DNA of 64,000 bases, taken from an uncultured Bacteroidales bacterium. GTDB lineage: Bacteria > Bacteroidota > Bacteroidia > Bacteroidales > UBA932. Position 1 is the first letter of the stretch. Every line of letters starts with the position of its first letter. Both the position numbers and the translations under genes were made by a program. This document shows, piece by piece, positions 52,911 through 62,163 of the stretch. The DNA is taken from positions 1-64,000 of the forward strand of contig ONEF01000006.1 of the NCBI GenBank assembly GCA_900316795.1, in the 5' to 3' direction. The notes under the pieces were generated by a model. That model did not search any database and was not told the origin of the DNA. It was given only the letters and a program-made list of their open reading frames with translations.

Positions 52911-55754
52911 CTATTCAAGTGCCTTTTTGAAATAAGCCTTGGCATATTCTTCCAGTTCAGGGGCATCAATGATGGTTATATGATTGGCCAGACCGCAGTA
53001 GAAGCGGCCAACTCCCAGGAGGCTGTAAACAGTGGTTTCGAGAATCCAAAGATTGTTGTTGCTGTCAATGGAATACAAGTCTTGCCCGCTGTCCAGGAAT
53101 TCTTCAGTCAAAAGGTTCTTTGCAACCAGGTCGAGCTGGAGTTTTATATGAATTGGCTTGTCTCCGGAAAAATGGAAGATATCTGTCTTGCCCTTCTGAT
53201 GTTTGTCTTTGCAAGTCCATGATTCATCGTCGATTTTCAGGCTTCCGATACGGGAAAGCCTGAAGAGCTTGTTTTTGCCATCGTCAAGATCATAGCACCA
53301 GACAAAAGTATAGTCTCCAAGGAATGCAAACGGTTCCAGGTGCCTGTCATGGATCTCATCACTTGTAGAGGACGAATAGTTGAAGAATGTCACTTTCTTT
53401 TCTTCCCGGATTGCTTCTGACAGTGCGACTATTGTTTTGGATCTTTTTGATTTGCCGGTTATTCTTTTTGCCTCAATCTGGCGGCGCAGAGACTGGCTCA
53501 TCTTGACAGATTCGCTGTTGGTGCGAATGTAAGGGATCCCTTCAAATTCAACCACTCCATGTTCGTATGGCTCAACTTTTATTACTACAACGCGGCCGTC
53601 GTATGCAGGGTTGATGATGAAATTTATTCTTTCATCAAGTTCAAAATACTGTTTGGCTCTGTCTGTAATGTATCTGATATAACCGTCTATGTTTTTGTAT
53701 GCGCCGGCAATTTTGGTGTTGAGGTGTTCCAGGTCTGAGCCCAGACCGCTTATATGTCCGCTGTCGTTTACACCAAGATAAAGGGTGCCTCCCTCCTGGG
53801 TGTTGAGGAAAGAACATAGGTCCTTGAATATGTTTTTCTCCTGATTTTTTTCGTAAGCATTGGGGGGAGCAAAGAAAAAAGAGGTCTTGAATTCTGTCAG
53901 GTTGTTCTCTACACCAAGGTTAGGGCCGCTTGCCTCTTCAAAGTTGGTGTTGTCTTCTGTTTCTACAGAAAGGTATTTGGTTATTTGTCTTTTGATTACA
54001 CTCTTTATGGCTGGATATACATTGTCTATGCGGTTGCTGGACTGGACCAGTTTTGCAAGTTTTACAAGGAGTTCGTCTTTTTTTCCACTTTCCTGGATGA
54101 CGGCATCAAGCCGGCTGTCTTCTTTGTCAAAGCCGTATGCCTGAAGGATTTTGATGATTTCCATACGCTTGACTACTGATGGCAACGAAGCCATGTCCTT
54201 GCTTGGGGACAGAGGCTTGATGTGATTGATTTCGTCATTGGCAAAGAATACTAGATTGCGGAGGTAATCGCTGACAAACCTGATATACTCCAAGGCAGGG
54301 GCATCATCTGTCAATTTTGCGAGTATCTGGCAGATGCACAGGATCCTGAAGCGTTCTACAGCGCTTTCCTGGCTTCTTTGATAGCGGAACAGAAGGCGGC
54401 ACAGGCCCTTTACGGAAGATTGGCTTATTTCATCGAATACAGGGACCGGAGCCAGTTCCGGTTCTTCTGCATAGACAAAACCATTTATGCAATACTGTCT
54501 GGATTCATCCTCGTCAAAAGTGTCTGTACAGTCATTTTCAACGAGGGCATATACATATCCGCTTTCGCTACATCCGGTTATTCTCAGTATGGCAGAATCC
54601 CCTATGTCATACGTACCGGGATTGTTTTCTACATAAGCAGGGTATCCGTCTTCGGTCCACCATGTCATAAGACCTTTTGTGTTGATGTTTTTCAGTATGG
54701 CGACTATTTCTTTTTTCTCGACAGTGTTGCTGACGAGGGCTTCTATGAAAGTTTCTGACAGGTCGAAGATTTGCCGCGTACCTCCTTTGTATATTGCGTC
54801 AAAACAATCTCCTGGTTTAAGAAATTGAGCAAGTGTACTTGCATAGTATATGTTCCTGAAAGCGCTTGACCGAGCAGGGACAATTCCCTCAATCCGGTTG
54901 TATTTTCCGTCTATTGTCTCTACTATCAGGTCTTTGGCATAGTTATAGCATTTGTAGCGGACGGCCATTTTGTCTCCGATCTCATAGTATTTCAGCGCTT
55001 TGACAGGTGAGGGGATGGTGCTTTCTTGGATGTTTATGAAATTTTGAGTGAATTTGTACATTTCCTCAATGTTGTCTTCAACTGACAACGCAAGTTTTTC
55101 AGAAGCAGGAGTTTGCACTTTAATAGTGTTCTCCAGTATCTTCAGCGATGGAGCCAGTTTCCCGAAAGCTGTTTTGTCCTTGTTTGTCTGAAAGATATCT
55201 ATGTTTCCGTTTTCTATTTTCAGTGAACCTTTGCCCTGGAACCAGGAGACAGGGCTGCTTTGTTCTGAAAACTTGCATGTGCCTGAAATCTTGTGGGCAA
55301 GAATCTCCAGTTTGCATTCTTTTATGTCATTCCAGCCGAAACTATATGTAACAATACTGTTGGATGTCAGGCATTTGGTGGAAATTTCGCTGAGAGATTC
55401 AGTATAGCTTTCTGGCAAGATACTAATCAATAGTCTCAAAAAGCAAAAGAAAGACTCTCTGACGATAGCTTCAGATTTGTCCTCGCGTATAAGGAGGAAT
55501 GCTCCCAGTATCCTGAGTTTAGAAATTGCAGAGTCCTTTTCTGTAGGTGTGTCATCTTCCCAGACAGGTCTTGAAGATATTTCATCTATGAGTTCCTCTG
55601 CGCGTTTAAGCAGCAGACGTTCAGTTTGAACATATAACTCATTCTTTTCTGCCTGTTGTGATTCTTTGGAAAGGTAATCAATTACTTTCTCAAGATTTGC
55701 ATCAATGTATTCAGTCTTTATCTCTAGCCAGAAAGGAGTTGTTTGTTCAGGCAT
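52911..55754 (-). CDS. AlbA_2 (Schlafen-like) and WYL domain protein
   Basis: A 947-residue protein. The N-terminal ~600 residues are unassigned. Residues about 618-755 form an AlbA_2/Schlafen-type domain (LTEFKTSFFF, FLNTQEGGTLYLGVNDSGHI, GIPYIRTNSE). Residues about 778-930 form a WYL domain (KVTFFNYSSSTSDEIHDRHLEPFAFL, then RLSRIGSLKI). AlbA_2 and WYL domains occur in defence regulators and RNA/DNA-acting proteins, so this may sense nucleic acids or nucleotides. The ATG at 55754 (MPEQTTPFW) is preferred to 55793, because the -7 element at 55781-55788 lies between them. Confidence 0.82.
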   Translation of the reverse strand: MPEQTTPFWLEIKTEYIDANLEKVIDYLSKESQQAEKNELYVQTERLLLKRAEELIDEISSRPVWEDDTPTEKDSAISKLRILGAFLLIREDKSEAIVRESFFCFLRLLISILPESYTESLSEISTKCLTSNSIVTYSFGWNDIKECKLEILAHKISGTCKFSEQSSPVSWFQGKGSLKIENGNIDIFQTNKDKTAFGKLAPSLKILENTIKVQTPASEKLALSVEDNIEEMYKFTQNFINIQESTIPSPVKALKYYEIGDKMAVRYKCYNYAKDLIVETIDGKYNRIEGIVPARSSAFRNIYYASTLAQFLKPGDCFDAIYKGGTRQIFDLSETFIEALVSNTVEKKEIVAILKNINTKGLMTWWTEDGYPAYVENNPGTYDIGDSAILRITGCSESGYVYALVENDCTDTFDEDESRQYCINGFVYAEEPELAPVPVFDEISQSSVKGLCRLLFRYQRSQESAVERFRILCICQILAKLTDDAPALEYIRFVSDYLRNLVFFANDEINHIKPLSPSKDMASLPSVVKRMEIIKILQAYGFDKEDSRLDAVIQESGKKDELLVKLAKLVQSSNRIDNVYPAIKSVIKRQITKYLSVETEDNTNFEEASGPNLGVENNLTEFKTSFFFAPPNAYEKNQEKNIFKDLCSFLNTQEGGTLYLGVNDSGHISGLGSDLEHLNTKIAGAYKNIDGYIRYITDRAKQYFELDERINFIINPAYDGRVVVIKVEPYEHGVVEFEGIPYIRTNSESVKMSQSLRRQIEAKRITGKSKRSKTIVALSEAIREEKKVTFFNYSSSTSDEIHDRHLEPFAFLGDYTFVWCYDLDDGKNKLFRLSRIGSLKIDDESWTCKDKHQKGKTDIFHFSGDKPIHIKLQLDLVAKNLLTEEFLDSGQDLYSIDSNNNLWILETTVYSLLGVGRFYCGLANHITIIDAPELEEYAKAYFKKALE

Positions 55755-55780
55755 AATTGTTACTGTTAAAAATGTGTTTC

Positions 55781-55788
55781 CAAATATA
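55781..55788 (-). promoter_or_regulatory. Promoter -7 element TATATTTG for AlbA_2/WYL gene
   Basis: Minus-strand TATATTTG lies 26 bases upstream of the ATG at 55754. It overlaps the longer in-frame start at 55793, supporting the shorter protein. Confidence 0.6.
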
Positions 55789-55900
55789 CTCAAATAAATG
55801 TTTCTCTAGCATATAACTAAAAGCCCCGTGAAATATAGGGCCCGTATAGGCCCGCCAATAACACGGGGATAAATGCACATGTGAGCAGTTTTGGGTGCTG

Positions 55901-56419
55901 TCAACTACATGCCGCATTCACGGGCAAAGTCCGTTTGAAATTTGTCAAAGCACCCTGCGAGCTTTCAAATAGATTTGTATCCAGATAATTCAACAAGGTA
56001 TTTCTGCTCCACCCGTTCTCAAGGATCTTTTGAACGAAGAATAGGGCTTTGGTATAATCACTGTGGCATTTATCGATTAACAATATATGATGTCCCCAAG
56101 GTATGCCGAATATATTGTTTAAAGAATTTGCAGCAACTTGCTGCAAATTCTTTAAAGAGGAGAAATATAATAGGTAGAATTTCTTAGCATACATTAGATT
56201 TCTTGGAGATAAACCCTTCTTGTTACCAATTAAGTTCTTAAGATCTTTGCTCAAAGCAGCGTAGAATCTGCTCCCATACTTGTTCTCCGCATTCCTTTCC
56301 ACAATATCCCTTCCAAGCTCCCAATAGAACCTCAGCATTTCCTGATTGACCTTCACAGCGGCCTTAATCTGACCATTCCTGTACCTGGTAGCCGAATCCA
56401 GGATTGCAAATGCATTTTC
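55901..56419 (-). pseudogene. DUF1016 (YhcG-type) N-terminal domain, truncated
   Basis: Open minus-strand frame from 56419 to a stop at 55901. It matches the DUF1016 N-terminal domain: GQIKAAVKVNQEMLRFYWEL, YGSRFYAALSKDLKNL, GLSPRNLMYAKKFYLLY, IPWGHHILLIDKC and NGWSRNTLLNYLDTNLFE. It ends shortly after FKRTLP, so the whole C-terminal PDDEXK nuclease domain is missing. No ATG exists upstream in frame: a TGA at 56420-56422 precedes, so the start is also lost or is the GTG at 56356. The first codons lie within repeat copy 2. Confidence 0.8.
56118..56156. repeat. 39-bp perfect palindrome in DUF1016 fragment
   Basis: A 19-base arm TTTAAAGAATTTGCAGCAA (56118-56136), a single C, then its exact reverse complement (56138-56156). 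It lies within the coding frame of the DUF1016 fragment. Confidence 0.85.
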
Positions 56420-56504
56420 TCAAATTCATCTCGTACAATCTTGTAATCGCACCGATTATTTTGTAAATTTGAGTGTTTAAGCAAGTTGACGTAAATCTCA
56501 CTTA
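56380..56504 (+). repeat. 125-bp direct repeat, copy 2 (promoter cassette)
   Basis: Second copy of 50127-50251, 123 of 125 bases identical by eye, same orientation. The similarity ends right after CACTTA in both copies. Its left part is the 5' end of the DUF1016 fragment, and its right part is the promoter and leader of the helicase gene at 56527. Confidence 0.93.
56441..56471 (+). promoter_or_regulatory. Promoter TTG-N20-TAAATTTG in repeat copy 2
   Basis: TTG at 56441-56443 and TAAATTTG at 56464-56471, spaced as in copy 1. It probably drives the helicase-DUF4391-DUF4365-methyltransferase operon. Confidence 0.75.
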
Positions 56505-56526
56505 TGTGATGTTTAGACTTTTATAA

Positions 56527-59500
56527 ATGTTTACCTTATTCGATAACATAAATAGAAAAGTTGTTGATGACCTTCATGTTTCAATTCGCCCTGGATCAAA
56601 GTTGCGAATAGCTGCCGCTTGTTTTTCAATTTATGCTTTCAATGAACTGAAAGAGCAACTTAAGACTGTGAAAGAACTACGTTTTATTTTTACCGAGCCA
56701 TCTTTCGTAGCTGATCAAGAGTCTAAACAACGTAGGGAATTTTATATTCCACGGCTTAATAGAGAAAGAGCCCTTTATGGTTCTGATTTTGAAGTAAGAC
56801 TTCGAAATCAGTTGACGCAGAAAGCAATAGCTGTTGAGTGTGCTCAATGGATTAAAGAAAAAGTAAAGTTCAAATCAAATAACACGGATCAGCAGATGCA
56901 AGGTGTTCTCACAATAGAAGATAATGAGAATACTTTTACCTATATTCCCATTAATGATTTTACCACTACAGGGTTGGGATGTGAAAAGGGAAATAACCTC
57001 ACCAATTTTGTAACGAAGATAGATGGAGACAATGCCAGACAGTATCTCCAAGTGTTCAATGAACTATGGCACAACGAAAAGCAATTTGCTGATGTTACAG
57101 AACAGGTTATCGACCATATTTCAAATATCTACAAAGAGAATTCTCCGGAATTCATATACTTCGTAACTCTCTACAATATTTTCAATGAATTCCTTGAGGA
57201 TATTTCTGAGGATGTCCTGCCTAATGAGGCCACTGGATTCAAGGATAGCCAGATCTGGAATAAACTATATGATTTCCAGAAAGATGCATCTTTAGCTATT
57301 ATCAATAAGCTGGAAAAATACAATGGATGCATTCTTGCTGATAGCGTTGGTCTTGGTAAGACTTTCACTGCACTTTCCGTCATCAAGTACTATGAGACCA
57401 GAAATAAATCCGTCCTTGTCCTCTGTCCCAAGAAGCTACGCGACAACTGGATGACTTATCGTAGTAATTATATAACAAACCCAATCGCCAAGGATCGTCT
57501 TTCTTATGATGTGCTTTTCCACTCAGACCTTTCCAGAGAAAGAGGACAATCTAATGGCGTAGAACTTGAAAAGGTGAACTGGGGCAATTACGATTTGGTT
57601 GTCATCGACGAATCTCACAACTTCCGCAACGGTGGCAAGATCAGCAAGGGTGGCGATGAGAACGATCCTCGCGAAAACCGTTACCTCCGTCTGATGAACA
57701 AAGTCATCAAGGCTGGAGTCAAGACAAAGGTTCTGATGCTGTCTGCCACCCCGGTGAACAACCGTTTTAATGACCTCAAGAACCAGCTCCAGCTGGCATA
57801 CGAAGGCGATGTCAAACGGATGGACAGCCTCCTTAATACCGAGGCTTCGCTGGACGATATCTTCCGTCAGGCACAGAAGGCTTATAACCAGTGGGCAAAA
57901 CTTCCCAGTGAGCAGCGCACCACAGAAAAACTTCTGGGCATGCTCAGCTTCGACTTCTTTGAGGTGCTGGACAGCGTCACCATTGCCCGTAGCCGTAAGC
58001 ACATTGAGGCATATTACGACACTGCGGCCGTCGGTAAGTTCCCAACCAGACTCACGCCAATTTCCAGAAGGCCTCCACTTACTGATCTGAATAATGCCAT
58101 CAATTACAACGAGATATTTGCCCAACTCTCGAAGCTGAATCTGGCAATATACACACCTTCGGATTTCATCCTTCCAAGCAAGGCATACAAGTACAAGGAT
58201 TCCGGAGAACAGGAAGGTTTGACCTCAATCGGACGAGAAATGGGTATTAGGCGCATTATGTGCATCTTGATGCTCAAGCGACTGGAGAGCTCAGTAAACT
58301 CTTTCCGCCTTACACTAGAGCGTTTGGAGTCTCTCATTAAATCCACCATCGATAAGATTGACAGTGGTTCTGCTGTTCTGGATACGCAGGAAGTGGATAC
58401 CCATGATTTGGATATTGAAGATGGCGATAATGATGTCTTCGTGGGTAGCAAGAAACGCCAGATACTTCTGGAGGATATGGATTATGTCACATGGCGGAAC
58501 TATCTGAAGGCAGACTGGAATGAGCTTGAACTAACGCGTCTCATGCTTGCTGATATTACCCCTGAACACGATAGCAAACTTCAGCAGCTCATTGACGACC
58601 TCCGGAACAAGTTTGAGCATCCCATTAACGGCAATAACAAGAAAGTCATTGTATTCACCGCTTTCTCCGACACAGCCGAGTATCTGTATAACAATCTCGC
58701 CAAGTCTATCAAGGAGAAATACGGCATGGATACTGCCCTCGTTACTGGCGATATCGAGGCCAGGAGCACGCTCAAGCTCAGGGAGAAGCTTGACTTCAAT
58801 AAAGTCCTGACGCTGTTCTCTCCCATCTCTAAAGAAAAGGAATCCATCTACCCGGACATCCATGAGGAGATTGAAGTGCTTATTGCCACCGACTGTATTT
58901 CCGAAGGTCAGAACCTGCAGGACTGTGATTACCTCATCAATTACGACATCCACTGGAATCCGGTGCGCATCATTCAGCGCTTCGGTCGTATCGACCGTAT
59001 CGGATCAAAGAACGACGTGATCCAGCTGGTCAATTATTGGCCGGATATGACCCTCGACGAGTACATCGATCTGAAGGGCCGCGTTGAGGCCAGAATGAAG
59101 GTGTCCGTCATGACATCCACCGGAGATGATAACCCGATCTCTCCTGAAGAGAAAGGCGATCTGGAATATCGCAAGGAGCAGCTCAAACGCCTGCAGGATG
59201 AGGTGGTGGATATTGAGGACATGAACAACGGTGTCTCCATCATGGATCTGGGCTTGAATGAATTCCGCTTGGATCTGCTGGAATACATGAAGACGCACAG
59301 CGATGTGGAGCATACTCCGTATGGCCTCCACGCTGTTGTTGGCGCCAATGAGTTCACAGAACCAGGTGTTATTTTCGTTCTCAAGAACCGGAACACTGGA
59401 GTCAATATTGACAAGAAGAATCGCCTGCATCCTTTCTACATGGTGTATCTGAGGAATGACGGCTCCGTCGTTGTCAACCATCTGGCCCCGAAGGAGCTGC

Positions 59501-59760
59501 TGGATAAGTTCCGTAGCCTATGCAAAGGAAAGAATCAGCCCATCCCCACACTCACCAGAGCTTTCAACAAGGAAACCCGTGATGGCTTCAAGATGGGAGC
59601 ATATTCCAAGCTGCTGGGCGACGCCATCACCAGCATCATTTCCGTCAAGGAGACCAGCGATATTGACAGTTTCCTTGAGGGCCTTCAGGGTGATTTGTTC
59701 GCCAAAGAGATCAAGGGACTTGATGATTTTGAGTTGATCTGCTTCCTCGTTATTAAGTAA
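56527..59760 (+). CDS. PLD-like/SNF2-type helicase
   Basis: A 1077-residue superfamily 2 ATPase. The N-terminal ~180 residues resemble a phospholipase D-like domain (KLRIAAACFSIYAFNELKEQL, LRFIFTEPSF). The helicase has motif I ILADSVGLGKTFTALSVI (about 270-280), Walker B VIDESHNFRNG (about 360), LMLSATPVNNR, and a C-lobe with IATDCISEGQNLQ and RIIQRFGRIDRIGS (about 816). It leads a four-gene operon with a DNA methyltransferase, so it probably acts on foreign DNA. It is distinct from a canonical type III Res subunit. The first ~1 kb is more AT-rich than the rest by eye. Confidence 0.88.
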   Translation: MFTLFDNINRKVVDDLHVSIRPGSKLRIAAACFSIYAFNELKEQLKTVKELRFIFTEPSFVADQESKQRREFYIPRLNRERALYGSDFEVRLRNQLTQKAIAVECAQWIKEKVKFKSNNTDQQMQGVLTIEDNENTFTYIPINDFTTTGLGCEKGNNLTNFVTKIDGDNARQYLQVFNELWHNEKQFADVTEQVIDHISNIYKENSPEFIYFVTLYNIFNEFLEDISEDVLPNEATGFKDSQIWNKLYDFQKDASLAIINKLEKYNGCILADSVGLGKTFTALSVIKYYETRNKSVLVLCPKKLRDNWMTYRSNYITNPIAKDRLSYDVLFHSDLSRERGQSNGVELEKVNWGNYDLVVIDESHNFRNGGKISKGGDENDPRENRYLRLMNKVIKAGVKTKVLMLSATPVNNRFNDLKNQLQLAYEGDVKRMDSLLNTEASLDDIFRQAQKAYNQWAKLPSEQRTTEKLLGMLSFDFFEVLDSVTIARSRKHIEAYYDTAAVGKFPTRLTPISRRPPLTDLNNAINYNEIFAQLSKLNLAIYTPSDFILPSKAYKYKDSGEQEGLTSIGREMGIRRIMCILMLKRLESSVNSFRLTLERLESLIKSTIDKIDSGSAVLDTQEVDTHDLDIEDGDNDVFVGSKKRQILLEDMDYVTWRNYLKADWNELELTRLMLADITPEHDSKLQQLIDDLRNKFEHPINGNNKKVIVFTAFSDTAEYLYNNLAKSIKEKYGMDTALVTGDIEARSTLKLREKLDFNKVLTLFSPISKEKESIYPDIHEEIEVLIATDCISEGQNLQDCDYLINYDIHWNPVRIIQRFGRIDRIGSKNDVIQLVNYWPDMTLDEYIDLKGRVEARMKVSVMTSTGDDNPISPEEKGDLEYRKEQLKRLQDEVVDIEDMNNGVSIMDLGLNEFRLDLLEYMKTHSDVEHTPYGLHAVVGANEFTEPGVIFVLKNRNTGVNIDKKNRLHPFYMVYLRNDGSVVVNHLAPKELLDKFRSLCKGKNQPIPTLTRAFNKETRDGFKMGAYSKLLGDAITSIISVKETSDIDSFLEGLQGDLFAKEIKGLDDFELICFLVIK

Positions 59761-59766
59761 CCGCAT

Positions 59767-60372
59767 ATGTTAGGACTGCCGAAGAGTACAGAGATTAACC
59801 AGCAACTTCCCAAGAAGGCCATCTTCCAGAAGTTCGAGTTGAAGCCCGCCCAGCGCGACCACTTCGACGCGGACATCAGTAGGTTAACCTTGGTGAATGC
59901 GATCTCCCAGAACAAGCTCCCGGCACTCCAGAGAAGCGAAAGCATCGAAACTATCTATATCGTAGCTGTGGCTTTGAAGCGGCCAAACTATGATCCAAAG
60001 AACATACAGATGCTCAGCAAGCTCATCCCACAGAAGATGCTTTTTGCTCTTCAATATGAGGCTGAAGTTCAGTTAGCTATCTATCATACAAAACTAATCT
60101 GTAGTAGTTGGAGAAAGGCTGATACCATCAAGTTACAGCTATTAGGGACTACAACTGATATCGTTTGGGATAATCTGGTCAAGACCATTGGTGGCATTGA
60201 GGTGGCTGATGGCAATACCCTTGCAGAGCAGATAGCCATAGACGAAAGCCGGGAGAAACTCCGCAAGCATATATCCTCCTTGGAGGTCAAGGCCCGTCAG
60301 GAAAAACAGCCGAGGAAGAAACTGGAGATGTTTAATGAATTGCAGAGACTAAAAGAACAATATCATAACTAA
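59767..60372 (+). CDS. DUF4391 domain protein
   Basis: A 201-residue protein with the DUF4391 pattern: MLGLPKSTEINQQLPKKAIF, VNAISQNKLPALQRSESIETI, IPQKMLFALQYEAEVQLAIYH, and a C-terminal charged helix (EKQPRKKLEMFNELQRLKEQ). The function is unknown; members sit between helicase and methyltransferase genes of restriction-like loci. It begins 6 bases after the helicase stop and is followed by the next gene after 4 bases. Confidence 0.8.
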   Translation: MLGLPKSTEINQQLPKKAIFQKFELKPAQRDHFDADISRLTLVNAISQNKLPALQRSESIETIYIVAVALKRPNYDPKNIQMLSKLIPQKMLFALQYEAEVQLAIYHTKLICSSWRKADTIKLQLLGTTTDIVWDNLVKTIGGIEVADGNTLAEQIAIDESREKLRKHISSLEVKARQEKQPRKKLEMFNELQRLKEQYHN

Positions 60373-60376
60373 TCAT

Positions 60377-62158
60377 ATGGCGAAGATGACCACAAAAAAA
60401 ATTGACGATAAAGGTCAACGCATCCTCTGCGATTATTTCGCTGAGTGTGAGCGTGTTGATACTTATATCGCAACGAATGATAAGGAGCCTCTCTGGGATG
60501 GTCATCTCTACTTGTTTAATTCACCTGAACAGAAGGCCGATCAATTGTATGGAAGAATACCTGCCCAATTGAAATCTACAAGCAAGACGTCTCAGAAAAG
60601 CGCAGTCGCTTTCCCGGTAAAAAAAACGGCATTGGAAGCATATAAACGAGACGGTGGTATAATATACTTCTATGTCCTTGTTAATAATCCAACAGATAAG
60701 CAAGTTTATTATTGTTTGCTAACTCCTGTTGTGATTAAGAAGTATCTTCGAGCTCCATCGAAAGGAGATAAAGTGTCAATTACTTTGAAACAGCTTTCCA
60801 TCGACAAGAGACAGGTTACTGAAGAGTTGTTTCAATTCCACTTCGACTGTAAACATCAAACGACCTCGGCTGATAAGCCCATTGTCGAAATCAAAGAGTA
60901 TTTCTCTAAAGCTGGTAAAAGAGAGTTTACGGTTTTTGCTAAGTCATCAGAGCCCGTAGAGGACCTTTTTAAGCACATGCAGAACCATCCTTTGTACATG
61001 TACGCGACTGACAAGGATAAGAACGTGTCTTTTCCAATCGGTGATGGCCCGGTGACGTTGAAGATAGGTCGTAATATAGACCAAGAGGTGTCGGTAAATG
61101 GTGTCCCATATTTCAAAGGATGCACCATGTTCGAAGACGAGAATGAAACGATAGTTACTATAGGAAGTTTTTTTACTTTCAAAACTGGAAATAATAACAA
61201 GCCAGCTTCAATTAACTTCAAACTTGAGGGGAAGTCTGAGCTAAGGGAAATCCCCTATCTCTCTTTCTGTCTGGCCGTTATAAAATACGCGTCTTTTAGT
61301 ATCGGGAAATTGAATGTTCCCTGTGTCGGGATAAATGCCGATTCAACTATGGTTGAGAGAATGAAGGCAGAACTAAAAATCCTGAGCCAAGTTCGGAGTT
61401 TATTTCAAGCAATGCATATAGATGGCGATATTCAGCTTGATAAGCTAAAGCCCAATGAGATAAGCAATCTTGAATCCCTTTATAGAGGGATTGTTCTTAA
61501 AGAGCCATTGAGCCTTAAAGAAGGGATGGAGAAGAAGAACCGTATTCAAATCGGCGACCTCGCATTATACGTGATGTTTGAACCCAATGATGACGGAACA
61601 TTCAATGTTCGGGATTTTTTTACCGACAATGATGTCTGTTGTTTATTGACCGAAGACGATAAAACCATAAAAACGAGTCGTTTTACTCTCCTAAGTGTAG
61701 AGCAATTCGCTGAAGCCTCAAACTTTGACTATAGCGAAATGATTCGTAGTTATGAGGCGTTCGTCGATAGCGATGAGAAAGTGGCCAAGCAAGCTAATCT
61801 TGACATGCTACGGATGATTCTCGCTTATGACAAAACCAACGGGGAGAAAACTAAGCTTTTGGACGCAGCCGAGACTCTTAATAACTGGTTTATAGAGTCA
61901 AAACGATTTGATGACCTGCCGATTAATGAGATTAATCAGTTCCAAATTAATAAGCGACGCAGGAGTCTCACCCAAGACGAAAAGAACCGTATTTGTGAAC
62001 TCTCGGAATCAGATGTTACGGAAGATTGCAAAGTTGCTTGTATGCTTCTATTAGACAATCAGGCCGGAGCAGAATACCATTTCAAGAAAATTCCTGAAGA
62101 ACAAAAAGAGTTCTTCAAGTCTATGCCGATATATCACTTCTGGAAAGAAAAACATTAA
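60377..62158 (+). CDS. DUF4365-like protein with long C-terminal region
   Basis: A 593-residue protein. The N-terminal ~150 residues (DDKGQRILCDYFAECERV, GRIPAQLKSTSKTSQ, GGIIYFYVLVNNPTDKQVYY) resemble DUF4365. In that family an aspartate and a QxK-type motif suggest a restriction-endonuclease-like fold; QLKST here fits. The remaining ~440 residues are unassigned, with several helical segments near the C-terminus. It lies between the DUF4391 and methyltransferase genes, 5 bases from the latter, so it is plausibly the nuclease or effector of the operon. This is inference. Confidence 0.65.
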   Translation: MAKMTTKKIDDKGQRILCDYFAECERVDTYIATNDKEPLWDGHLYLFNSPEQKADQLYGRIPAQLKSTSKTSQKSAVAFPVKKTALEAYKRDGGIIYFYVLVNNPTDKQVYYCLLTPVVIKKYLRAPSKGDKVSITLKQLSIDKRQVTEELFQFHFDCKHQTTSADKPIVEIKEYFSKAGKREFTVFAKSSEPVEDLFKHMQNHPLYMYATDKDKNVSFPIGDGPVTLKIGRNIDQEVSVNGVPYFKGCTMFEDENETIVTIGSFFTFKTGNNNKPASINFKLEGKSELREIPYLSFCLAVIKYASFSIGKLNVPCVGINADSTMVERMKAELKILSQVRSLFQAMHIDGDIQLDKLKPNEISNLESLYRGIVLKEPLSLKEGMEKKNRIQIGDLALYVMFEPNDDGTFNVRDFFTDNDVCCLLTEDDKTIKTSRFTLLSVEQFAEASNFDYSEMIRSYEAFVDSDEKVAKQANLDMLRMILAYDKTNGEKTKLLDAAETLNNWFIESKRFDDLPINEINQFQINKRRRSLTQDEKNRICELSESDVTEDCKVACMLLLDNQAGAEYHFKKIPEEQKEFFKSMPIYHFWKEKH

Positions 62159-62163
62159 AAGAT

